Positions 1 through 5,043 of a stretch of DNA of 5,043 nt are shown one piece after another. The first letter of the stretch is position 1, and every line of letters starts with the position of its first letter. The notes beneath the pieces are model-generated. The model was not told the DNA's origin, searched no databases, and worked only from the letters and a program-made list of their open reading frames with translations. Location of the stretch: positions 1 through 5,043 of the forward strand of contig JAGDBR010000415.1 in NCBI GenBank assembly GCA_017958935.1, in the 5' to 3' direction. The position numbers and the translations under genes are program-made. This stretch comes from Lachnospiraceae bacterium (GTDB lineage: Bacteria > Bacillota_A > Clostridia > Lachnospirales > Lachnospiraceae).

Positions 1-1042
1 AGTAATACTCGCGCTCCAGAAGCTCCGGCTTCTGATAGGTCAGGTTCGTCGTCAGGACCCGGTAGATCAGGCCCTGCTCATAAGCCTTGTCGAATTTCTC
101 CACGCCGTTCGTGAAGAGGCCGAAGGTCGCAGCGACGAAGATGCGGCCGGCGCCCCGGCGCTTCAGCTCGGTCGAGACCTCGATCATCGAATCGCCGGAG
201 GAGATCATGTCGTCAATGATCAGGACGTCCATGCCGTTCAGTTCGCGGCCGAGGTATTCGTGGGCGACGATCGGGTTGCGGCCGTTCACGATCTTCGTAT
301 AGTCGCGCCGCTTGTAGAACATGCCGACGTCTACGCCTAAGTAGTTGCCGAAGGTCACGGCACGCCCCATGCCGCCTTCGTCCGGGCTGATCACGACGAG
401 GTGCTCGGGGTCGATCTTCAGGTCGGGCGTCTCGTTGACGATCCTCTTGATGAACTGGTAGACGCAGGAAATGTCTTCGAAGCCCTTGTCATGGATCGCG
501 TTCTGCACGCGCGGATCGTGCGCGTCGAAAGTCAGGATGTTGTCGACACCCAGATTCGTCAGCTCCTGCAGCATGGCGGCACAGTCCAGGGAGTCGCGTG
601 CCGTCCGGCGGTGCTGGCGGCCTTCATACAGGAAGGGCATGATGACGTTCACACGCTTCGCCTTGCCCTGGATCGCGCCGATGATGCGCTTCAGATCCTG
701 ATAATGGTCGTCCGGCGACATGTGATTGATGTTCCCGCAGAGCTTGTAGGTCAGCGAGTAGTTCAGGACGTCCGTCATGATGAAGATGTCGTCGCCGCGG
801 ACCGATTCGTTGATGCGGCCCTTTCCTTCGCCCGACCCGAAACGCGGGACGGAAGCGCTGATCAGGTAGCTGTCGCGCTGATAGCCCGCGAAATGAAGCG
901 TATTCTCTTCCGAGACCGCCTCGCGCTCCGCACGCCACTCGGCGATGTAAGCGTCGACCTTTTTCGCCAGCGGCAGGATGTTTTCCATCGCAATGATCCC
1001 GAGGCGTCCCACGGGGATCGTCTGTGTCACAATGTCAGCCAT
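1..1042 (-). CDS. prs: Ribose-phosphate pyrophosphokinase, long clostridial type (3' end outside window)
   Basis: This enzyme transfers pyrophosphate from ATP to ribose 5-phosphate to make PRPP, the cytoplasmic precursor of purines, pyrimidines, NAD, histidine and tryptophan. The visible 347 residues show the family landmarks. SVRGDDIFI (80-88) corresponds to the ESIRGxDVFI region. MPFLYEGRQHRR (135-146) replaces the usual PYxxYARQDRK ATP-binding segment. TFDAHDP (171-177) carries the conserved active-site His of the usual DLH motif. VVISPDEGGMGRA (216-228) is the SPDxGGxxRA motif, and FYKRRDY (242-248) holds the catalytic-loop Lys-Arg. The PRPP loop is IIDDMISSGDSM (275-286). Most bacterial Prs proteins are about 315 residues. 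This one is already longer, with an extended N-terminus and an insert around 95-115, as in the roughly 390-residue Clostridia form I recall, so perhaps 40 residues are missing. The ATG at 1042 follows AAAGGAG (1054-1048) with 5 nt spacing. It is last visible in the dnaD-dnaC operon, 38 bp after dnaC, with no terminator between. Confidence 0.93.
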   Translation of the reverse strand, partial: MADIVTQTIPVGRLGIIAMENILPLAKKVDAYIAEWRAEREAVSEENTLHFAGYQRDSYLISASVPRFGSGEGKGRINESVRGDDIFIMTDVLNYSLTYKLCGNINHMSPDDHYQDLKRIIGAIQGKAKRVNVIMPFLYEGRQHRRTARDSLDCAAMLQELTNLGVDNILTFDAHDPRVQNAIHDKGFEDISCVYQFIKRIVNETPDLKIDPEHLVVISPDEGGMGRAVTFGNYLGVDVGMFYKRRDYTKIVNGRNPIVAHEYLGRELNGMDVLIIDDMISSGDSMIEVSTELKRRGAGRIFVAATFGLFTNGVEKFDKAYEQGLIYRVLTTNLTYQKPELLEREYY

Positions 1043-1080
1043 ATCGTCTCCTTTATTGATCGTGATGGGAACGGGCGCGT

Positions 1081-2079
1081 TTACGCGTTCTTTCCGTTCA
1101 TTTTGCGCAGTTTGATCTTGATCCGCAGATCGTCCCCGGAGAGGGGCAGCAGCGTATAGGCGCTCAGCATGCGGGACGCGACCCGCTCGCCGTAGCGGTC
1201 CGCCAGGTCGTTCAGCGAAAGGTTCGTCGAGACGACCGTGGCCCTGCCGGCCTGCAGCCGGTCATTGATCAGGGAGAAGAACCGCCCGAGCGTGTAGCTG
1301 TTCGGGGATTCGGTGCCCAGATCGTCAATGATCAGCAGATCCGCTTCCCGGACGGCGTCGTTCTGCTGGCCGGTCTCCTCGTCGTCCTGCCAGGACCGCG
1401 TCTTCGAGAACAGCTCGAAAAGCTGTACGGCCGAGAAATAGATGACCGAATGGCAGGTATCGAGCAGTTCTTTTGCGATGCAGCCGGACAGGAAGGTCTT
1501 CCCGAGGCCCGGCTTGCCGTAGAACAGGAGGCTGCCGTGCTTCTCGTCAAAATGCGCGATATAGTCGCGGCAGATGCCGATGACGCGCTGCATCTCTTCG
1601 AGCTGCGAGGGCCTTCCGTCGCGCGGTTCGCTGTCGTACAGGCTGAGGTCGAGCCTGCCGAAGTTCTCGGTCCTGAGAACGTTTGACAGGTTGCTCCGGC
1701 TGTAGAGCAGGGCGATCTCCGCACGGACGAAGCAATGGCACTTCCGGTTCCCGATGTAGCCCGTGTCGCGGCAGTCGCTGCATTGGTACGTCATTTCCAG
1801 CGCCTGCGGGTCGATGCCGTGCAGGGCATAGAAGCGGCGCCGTTCTTCGAGCAGTTCCCGGGACGCTTCCTTGAGCTGCCGGAGCTTCTCTTCGTCGTTC
1901 AGGATCCGCGCCTTCGCGCGTTCGGCCGCGTTGTCGGCCAGCGCGTTCCGGAAGTCCTGCAGTTCGGGATACTGCCGGAACAGTTCTTCCTTCCGCGCGT
2001 TCAGCGCCTCCAGGTCCTCGAAGCGCCGGCGGGAATAGATCCGCATGAGCGCGTCATGCTGTACGTTCGTCAATGCCAT
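1081..2079 (-). CDS. dnaC: DnaC/DnaI-type replicative helicase loader, AAA+ ATPase
   Basis: This 332-residue protein is a helicase-loader ATPase, expected to bind the replicative helicase and help place it on DNA at the origin or at restart sites. A charged, helical, probably coiled-coil N-terminus (about 15-85) is followed by a cysteine cluster, C100-x2-C103 and C114-x-C116, that looks like a zinc site as in Bacillus DnaI. The AAA+ core has Walker A GKPGLGKT (188-195), Walker B DLLIIDDLGTE (247-257), sensor-1 STN (284-286) and an arginine-rich box RYGERVASRM (295-304). Similar ATPases occur as IstB transposition helpers, but the N-terminal zinc region and the dnaD-like neighbour favour a replication role. 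The ATG at 2079 is preceded by GGAGG (2090-2086) with 6 nt spacing. This ribosome site begins just after the upstream gene's stop codon, which suggests translational coupling. The symbol follows common clostridial naming; dnaI would also fit. Confidence 0.93.
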   Translation of the reverse strand: MALTNVQHDALMRIYSRRRFEDLEALNARKEELFRQYPELQDFRNALADNAAERAKARILNDEEKLRQLKEASRELLEERRRFYALHGIDPQALEMTYQCSDCRDTGYIGNRKCHCFVRAEIALLYSRSNLSNVLRTENFGRLDLSLYDSEPRDGRPSQLEEMQRVIGICRDYIAHFDEKHGSLLFYGKPGLGKTFLSGCIAKELLDTCHSVIYFSAVQLFELFSKTRSWQDDEETGQQNDAVREADLLIIDDLGTESPNSYTLGRFFSLINDRLQAGRATVVSTNLSLNDLADRYGERVASRMLSAYTLLPLSGDDLRIKIKLRKMNGKNA

Positions 2080-2091
2080 GGAGAACCTCCG

Positions 2092-3114
2092 TCATGCGTT
2101 CCGGAAACCGGAGAACAGCTTGTCGTAGTCGGTGCCGCGGGTCTCGATGCCCTTGAAGCTCTGGGCCGGGGTACGGGTCTTTTCGGACTTTTTCTTATCC
2201 TCGTGGAGCACGTCCAGCTCGGCCACGTCCTGCAGGGAATGCACGCCCGCGTCCTTCCAGCGGTTCAGGATGCCGTTCACGTACTTGAAATCGGCCATGT
2301 GCAGGTTCTGCATCGTGCGGCTGCAGGCCTCGAGGATGACCGGCAGGTCGAAGGTCTTCGCCCAGCCCAGGATCGTCGCCTCCTCGGACGCGACCGGGTC
2401 GCGCCGGATGCCGAGGGCCTTCAGGACCTTATACACGGTCTCGTTGCGGAACGCCGAGGCGGCCTTGATCTCGTCGAGCGTCTGATAGCCTTCCGCGTTC
2501 CAGCGCTTCGCGACCGCTTCCATGTAGCGGAAAGACGTGTGGCCGTTGTCGATGCAGTTCTCGACCAGGTATTCGGTGATGTCGGACTTCCGGCCGAGCA
2601 GCACGTAGCAGGACGCCAGCGCGTTCTGCTGGCTGGACGAAAGCGACTTTTTCGTGTAGAATTCCGCCAGGGACAGGATCTCGGTGAAGCCTTCGTCCGA
2701 CAGCAGCGCCTGCAGGTCGATGGCGGGCGCTTCGGCGCTCTTTTCGGGTGCGGACATCGGCTGCTGTGCCTCTTCGCGGACGGCCTTCGGCGCCGCGGCC
2801 TGCACGGGCGCGGCCTGTGACGGAACGGGCAGCAGGGTGATGCCGGCGATCTCGCCGTCCTTCTCCTCCAGCGACAGCAGGCCGCAGTCCGCCCAGTAAC
2901 GCAGCGCCTGGATGACGCGGTTCTGCGTCACGTCGAACAGATCGGTCATGTCCTGGACGGAAAGCAGGATGGACGGGTCCGAAGAAGCGCGCAGAAGGTA
3001 CAGATAGACCTTGAGCGCTTCCGCGGAGGCTTCGGGCATGTAAAGGTCGATGAAATCGACCGGGAGATGAATGTATGTGAGGTCATTCTCAGAATGAAGG
3101 ATCAGCTTTTTCAT
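2092..3114 (-). CDS. DnaD/DnaB-domain replication initiation protein
   Basis: This 340-residue protein is of the DnaD/DnaB initiator family, which in Firmicutes remodels origin DNA and recruits the helicase with its loader. The N-terminus (about 18-95) looks like a winged-helix domain, with the clostridial-style pattern FIDLYMPEAS then KVYLYLLRA and a recognition-helix-like segment near 55-75. An Ala/Pro/Glu-rich linker (about 97-130) follows. Two DnaD C-terminal-type (DDBH2) domains come next, each with the Y-x3-(I/V)-x3-W signature: YMEAVAKRW (197-205) and YVNGILNRW (278-286). A basic, probably disordered tail (305-340) ends the protein. Two such domains are the DnaB-like arrangement. The clostridial members are usually just called DnaD-domain proteins, so no symbol is given. 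The ATG at 3114 has GGAG (3128-3125) with 10 nt spacing, slightly long. It is the first gene of the operon, 12 bp before the helicase-loader gene, its expected partner. Confidence 0.9.
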   Translation of the reverse strand: MKKLILHSENDLTYIHLPVDFIDLYMPEASAEALKVYLYLLRASSDPSILLSVQDMTDLFDVTQNRVIQALRYWADCGLLSLEEKDGEIAGITLLPVPSQAAPVQAAAPKAVREEAQQPMSAPEKSAEAPAIDLQALLSDEGFTEILSLAEFYTKKSLSSSQQNALASCYVLLGRKSDITEYLVENCIDNGHTSFRYMEAVAKRWNAEGYQTLDEIKAASAFRNETVYKVLKALGIRRDPVASEEATILGWAKTFDLPVILEACSRTMQNLHMADFKYVNGILNRWKDAGVHSLQDVAELDVLHEDKKKSEKTRTPAQSFKGIETRGTDYDKLFSGFRNA

Positions 3115-3148
3115 GGTCGTAAAACTCCGGTGTCACACAAATATCAGA

Positions 3149-3171
3149 GACCGAAAAAGTGACGGAAAAAG
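3149..3171. repeat. Two tandem copies of an 11-bp motif in the dnaD leader
   Basis: GACCGAAAAAG (3149-3159) and GACGGAAAAAG (3161-3171) repeat with a 12-bp period and one mismatch. They lie in the predicted untranslated leader of the minus-strand operon, where they read as pyrimidine-rich CTTTTTC tracts. The function is unknown. Confidence 0.45.
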
Positions 3172-3199
3172 GGCAGGATCCCCCTCTGTTTTCCGGACT

Positions 3200-3211
3200 T
3201 TTTCATGAAAA
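3200..3211. repeat. 12-bp perfect palindrome TTTTCATGAAAA at the predicted operon start site
   Basis: TTTTCATGAAAA is a perfect inverted repeat centred between 3205 and 3206. It falls on the predicted transcription start of the minus-strand operon, a typical place for a dimeric repressor. No known operator is recognised in it, and a short A/T-rich palindrome can occur by chance. Confidence 0.4.
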
Positions 3212-3213
3212 GA

Positions 3214-3242
3214 ATTGTACCACAAAACCCGCAGAATAAAAG
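3214..3242 (-). promoter_or_regulatory. Putative promoter of the dnaD-dnaC-prs operon
   Basis: Reading the minus strand, TACAAT (3219-3214) matches the sigma-A -10 at five of six positions. It is preceded by TGG, giving an extended -10. The hexamer 17 bp upstream, CTTTTA (3242-3237), is a poor -35, so the extended -10 would have to carry recognition. Transcription would start near 3207, leaving a leader of about 93 nt before the first gene. No better candidate is visible on this strand in the gap. Confidence 0.5.
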
Positions 3243-3275
3243 ACCGGCAAAACGCGGCATCCGTTGAAAAAGGAA

Positions 3276-3284
3276 TGTGGAAAA
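3276..3284 (-). promoter_or_regulatory. DnaA-box-like site (8 of 9)
   Basis: The minus strand reads TTTTCCACA, one mismatch from the consensus TTATNCACA. It lies about 57 bp upstream of the proposed -10 of the dnaD-dnaC-prs operon and is the first of five co-oriented sites. Confidence 0.5.
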
Positions 3285-3339
3285 GGTGCACGGATCCGCA
3301 TGAAAACGCCGGAATCCCATGACAGACAACGGATCAGAG

Positions 3340-3350
3340 CCGGTGACCGG
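3340..3350. repeat. 11-bp palindrome CCGGTGACCGG next to a DnaA-box-like site
   Basis: CCGGT and ACCGG form a perfect inverted repeat around one central base (3345). It ends two bases before the DnaA-box-like site at 3353. It could be an operator, but it is short and GC-rich, so chance is possible. Confidence 0.35.
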
Positions 3351-3352
3351 GA

Positions 3353-3361
3353 AGTGGATAA
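3353..3361 (-). promoter_or_regulatory. DnaA-box-like site (8 of 9)
   Basis: The minus strand reads TTATCCACT, which differs from TTATNCACA only in the last base. It has the same orientation as the other sites in the cluster. Confidence 0.5.
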
Positions 3362-3374
3362 AAAAGCGGAAAGA

Positions 3375-3392
3375 TGTGGAAACTGTGCATAA
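3375..3392 (-). promoter_or_regulatory. Two abutting DnaA-box-like sites, one an exact match
   Basis: On the minus strand, 3392-3384 reads TTATGCACA, an exact match to TTATNCACA. The directly adjoining 3383-3375 reads GTTTCCACA, with two mismatches. The head-to-tail arrangement with no gap would suit cooperative DnaA binding. The second site alone would not be convincing. Confidence 0.55.
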
Positions 3393-3463
3393 CCCCGCCT
3401 GAACACGGTACAAAAAGCGCGTCGGACCGCATTGCTGCTTGAAAAGTGTTTTGAAATCAATTT

Positions 3464-3472
3464 TGTGGATAA
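3464..3472 (-). promoter_or_regulatory. Exact DnaA box overlapping the queA -35 region
   Basis: The minus strand reads TTATCCACA, the strongest form of the DnaA box. Its bases include the proposed -35 (3467-3472) of the queA promoter, so DnaA bound here would compete with RNA polymerase. Confidence 0.62.
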
Positions 3473-3496
3473 AAAAATGCCAAGCCGTGCTATAAT
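3467..3496 (+). promoter_or_regulatory. Putative promoter of queA, extended -10
   Basis: TATAAT (3491-3496) is a perfect -10, preceded by TGC (3488-3490), which makes an extended -10. TGGATA (3467-3472) matches TTGACA at four of six positions with an 18-bp spacer. Transcription would start near 3503, about 55 nt before the queA start codon. This is the best promoter match in the window. Confidence 0.72.
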
Positions 3497-3517
3497 GAGT
3501 GCATTGTACGGCGCGGC

Positions 3518-3540
3518 GGCGGGCCGGCTGCCCGGTCGCC
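3518..3540 (+). other. GC-rich stem-loop in the queA leader
   Basis: GGCG (3518-3521) pairs with CGCC (3537-3540), and CCGG (3524-3527) pairs with CCGG (3532-3535). The loop is CTGC, with an internal GG/T mismatch. It sits between the predicted start of transcription and the Shine-Dalgarno GGAGG (3546-3550). There is no U-tract, so it is not an intrinsic terminator. It does not obviously cover the ribosome site. It may only reflect local GC richness. Confidence 0.4.
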
Positions 3541-3557
3541 CCGGCGGAGGACTGAAG

Positions 3558-4610
3558 ATGGATGTAAAAGATTTCGATTACGCGCTTCCACAGGAGCTGA
3601 TCGCGCAGGATCCGATCGCGAACCGGTCCGATTCGCGGCTGATGCTGCTCGACAAAAACACCGGCAGGATCCGCCACCGGATCTTTCACGACATCATCGA
3701 CGAACTGGATCCGGGCGACTGCCTGGTCATCAATAACACGAAGGTCATCCCGGCGCGGCTCTACGGCACGCGCAAGGGGACGGGCGCCCGCATCGAGGTG
3801 CTTCTGCTGACCCGGAAGGAGAACGACGTCTGGGAAGCGCTGGTGCGTCCCGGAAAGAAATGCCGGACCGGGACGGAACTGGAATTCGGGGACGGCCTGC
3901 TGACAGGGACCGTCGAGGGGATCGCCGATGAAGGGAACCGGCTCATCCGGTTCGCTTACGACGGCATCTTCGAAGAGATCCTGGACAGGCTCGGCCAGAT
4001 GCCCCTTCCGCCGTACATCACGCACGAACTGAAGGACAGGGACCGTTACCAGACGGTCTACGCGAAGTATGACGGCAGCGCCGCGGCGCCGACCGCGGGC
4101 CTGCATTTCACGGAAGAACTGCTGGACCGGATCCGCGCCAAGGGCGTGGACATTGCCGAGGTAACGCTGCACGTGGGCCTCGGGACCTTCCGTCCCGTCA
4201 AGGAGCAGACGGTCGAGGATCATCACATGCACTCCGAGTTCTATGTGATCGGGCAGGACGCCTGCGACAGGATCAACCGCGCGAAAGCCGACGGGCACCG
4301 CGTGATCTGCGTCGGCACGACCTCCTGCCGGACCGTCGAGTCGGCGGCGCGGGAGGACGGGTACCTCGAACCGAAGAGCGGATGGACGCAGATCTTCATT
4401 TATCCGGGCTACCGCTTCAAGGTGCTGGACGGCCTGATCACGAATTTCCATCTGCCGCAGTCGACGCTGATCATGCTGGTCTCCGCCCTCGCGGGACGGG
4501 AGCACGTGCTCGCGGCCTATGAGGAAGCGGTGCGGGAGCGTTACCGGTTCTTTTCGTTCGGAGACGCCATGTTCATCACAGACCGTTTTTCGGAAGAAAA
4601 CGGCGGATAA
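3558..4610 (+). CDS. queA: S-adenosylmethionine:tRNA ribosyltransferase-isomerase
   Basis: QueA transfers and isomerises the ribosyl part of S-adenosylmethionine onto preQ1 at position 34 of tRNAs with GUN anticodons, giving epoxyqueuosine, the next-to-last step of queuosine synthesis in the cytoplasm. The product is 350 residues, normal for the family. Landmarks are [14 protein letters not shown] (6-19), [18 protein letters not shown] (53-70), the domain-boundary motif LPPYI (150-154), [13 protein letters not shown] (173-185), [12 protein letters not shown] (203-214), TTSCRTVES (254-262) and the C-terminal FIYPGYRF then [17 protein letters not shown] (294-310). The frame is open upstream to an ATG at 3432, but that would begin before the promoter. 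The ATG at 3558 has GGAGG (3546-3550) with 7 nt spacing and gives the usual N-terminus. It is divergent from the replication operon and followed 33 bp later by a transporter gene, possibly co-transcribed. Confidence 0.97.
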   Translation: MDVKDFDYALPQELIAQDPIANRSDSRLMLLDKNTGRIRHRIFHDIIDELDPGDCLVINNTKVIPARLYGTRKGTGARIEVLLLTRKENDVWEALVRPGKKCRTGTELEFGDGLLTGTVEGIADEGNRLIRFAYDGIFEEILDRLGQMPLPPYITHELKDRDRYQTVYAKYDGSAAAPTAGLHFTEELLDRIRAKGVDIAEVTLHVGLGTFRPVKEQTVEDHHMHSEFYVIGQDACDRINRAKADGHRVICVGTTSCRTVESAAREDGYLEPKSGWTQIFIYPGYRFKVLDGLITNFHLPQSTLIMLVSALAGREHVLAAYEEAVRERYRFFSFGDAMFITDRFSEENGG

Positions 4611-4643
4611 GACATAAAAAGTATTATCAAAGGAGTTACACTT

Positions 4644-5043
4644 ATGTTTGCAGGTATCGTGGCAGCCATTACGTGGGCGCTTGAAACGGTCGTCATCGGC
4701 ATCGCGCTGGCGAAGAGCCCGCTCGTGAACAGCGTCGGCGAGGCGATCTTCCTCGCCCCGTTCGTCAGCACTTTCATCCATGACGCGTTCTCCGCGCTGT
4801 TCGCGTGGATCTACAACGGCGCGCGCGGGAAGCTCGGCAGCGTGTTCAAGGCGCTGTTCAAGACGAAGAGCGGCAAATGGGTCGTCATTGCCGCGGTCAT
4901 CGGCGGTCCGGTCGGCATGACCGGCTACGTCATGGCCGTGACGTACATGGGCGCGTCGATCGCGGCGATCGCGAGTGCGGTCTTCCCGGCGATCGGCAGC
5001 GTGCTGGCTTACATCTTCCTGAAGGAAAAGATGAAGTGGTATC
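4644..5043 (+). CDS. EamA/DMT-family membrane transporter (N-terminal part; continues past window)
   Basis: The first 133 residues of a very hydrophobic protein are visible, fitting the first EamA repeat of a drug/metabolite transporter superfamily exporter. Four membrane segments can be drawn at about 2-22, 33-57, 79-101 and 103-126, separated by a basic cytoplasmic-looking stretch (60-78, RGKLGSVFKALFKTKSGK). The segment GGPVGMTGYVMAVTYMGAS (87-105) and the ending YIFLKEKM (123-130) resemble the end of an EamA repeat, where a conserved Glu follows the fourth helix. Full-length members have about ten helices and some 280-320 residues, so more than half is missing. The substrate cannot be told from sequence. 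The ATG at 4644 follows AAAGGAG (4629-4635) with 8 nt spacing. No terminator lies in the 33-bp gap after queA, so read-through is likely. A functional link to queuosine is not implied. Confidence 0.85.
   Translation, partial: MFAGIVAAITWALETVVIGIALAKSPLVNSVGEAIFLAPFVSTFIHDAFSALFAWIYNGARGKLGSVFKALFKTKSGKWVVIAAVIGGPVGMTGYVMAVTYMGASIAAIASAVFPAIGSVLAYIFLKEKMKWY

Noticed and set aside
1077..1086. A small inverted repeat GCGT-TT-ACGC at the end of the dnaC-like gene as a terminator.
   Set aside because: The stem is only four base pairs and no T-tract follows on the coding strand, so it cannot be called an intrinsic terminator.
401..1159. A 252-codon open frame on the plus strand opposite prs and the end of dnaC.
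   Set aside because: It is an antisense frame to two real genes, and its translation resembles no family known to me.
1735..2820. A 361-codon open frame on the plus strand opposite the dnaC-like and dnaD-like genes.
   Set aside because: It crosses two well-supported genes in antisense and shows only low-complexity Val/Leu/Arg/Gln sequence with no recognisable domain.
3216..3224. TGTACCACA as a further DnaA box on the plus strand.
   Set aside because: It has three mismatches to TTATNCACA and the opposite orientation to the cluster.
3432..3557. A 42-residue N-terminal extension of QueA from an upstream ATG.
   Set aside because: It would start before the predicted promoter and include it, lacks a good ribosome site, and QueA proteins begin at the later methionine.
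3115..3557. The intergenic region as the chromosomal replication origin.
   Set aside because: The boxes and A+T richness fit an origin, but dnaA, dnaN or rpmH are not visible next to it, and clostridial origins usually flank dnaA. Kept only as an alternative under the DnaA-box finding.
3503..3557. A preQ1 riboswitch ahead of queA.
   Set aside because: The leader lacks the A-rich tail and pseudoknot pattern of known preQ1 classes and is almost entirely G and C.
3144..4781. A 545-codon open frame on the minus strand opposite queA.
   Set aside because: It runs antisense to a clear queA, has an Arg/Asp/Pro-rich composition typical of reversed GC-rich codons and no family motif, and spans the promoter region.

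Overview
The window is a stretch of chromosome from a GC-rich, low-G+C-phylum (Firmicutes/Clostridia) bacterium, most likely Lachnospiraceae or a close relative. The evidence is the protein set: a DnaD-domain initiator next to a zinc-containing DnaC/DnaI-type helicase loader, a long clostridial-type ribose-phosphate pyrophosphokinase, QueA, and a gut-clostridial style EamA transporter. The family-level placement rests on recalled similarity, not on a search. There are no mobile elements, RNA genes or CRISPR repeats that I can see.

Layout: two divergent transcription units share one intergenic region of about 440 bp. To the left, on the minus strand, runs dnaD-like (3114-2092), dnaC/dnaI-like (2079-1081) and prs (1042 to beyond base 1). 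The spacings are 12 and 38 bp, each gene has its own Shine-Dalgarno sequence, and no terminator is seen between them, so this looks like one operon. To the right, on the plus strand, runs queA (3558-4610), followed 33 bp later by an EamA-family transporter (4644 to beyond 5043). Both edge genes are cut only by the window.

The divergent region (3115-3557) is visibly richer in A+T than the genes and is the most interesting part. It carries five DnaA-box-like nonamers, all in the same orientation, between 3276 and 3472. Two match TTATNCACA exactly, two match at 8 of 9 positions and one is weaker. One exact box overlaps the proposed -35 of the queA promoter, and the others lie upstream of the proposed promoter of the replication operon. 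Two short perfect palindromes and a 12-bp tandem repeat are also present.

Working picture (inference): the minus-strand operon supplies the helicase-loading proteins for replication initiation together with the enzyme making PRPP, the precursor for nucleotide synthesis. DnaA bound between the two units may couple their expression to replication status, or the cluster may act as a DnaA-titration site or part of an origin. queA (tRNA queuosine modification) and the transporter form the opposite unit. The individual genes belong to known families, and the possible regulatory link is the part worth testing.
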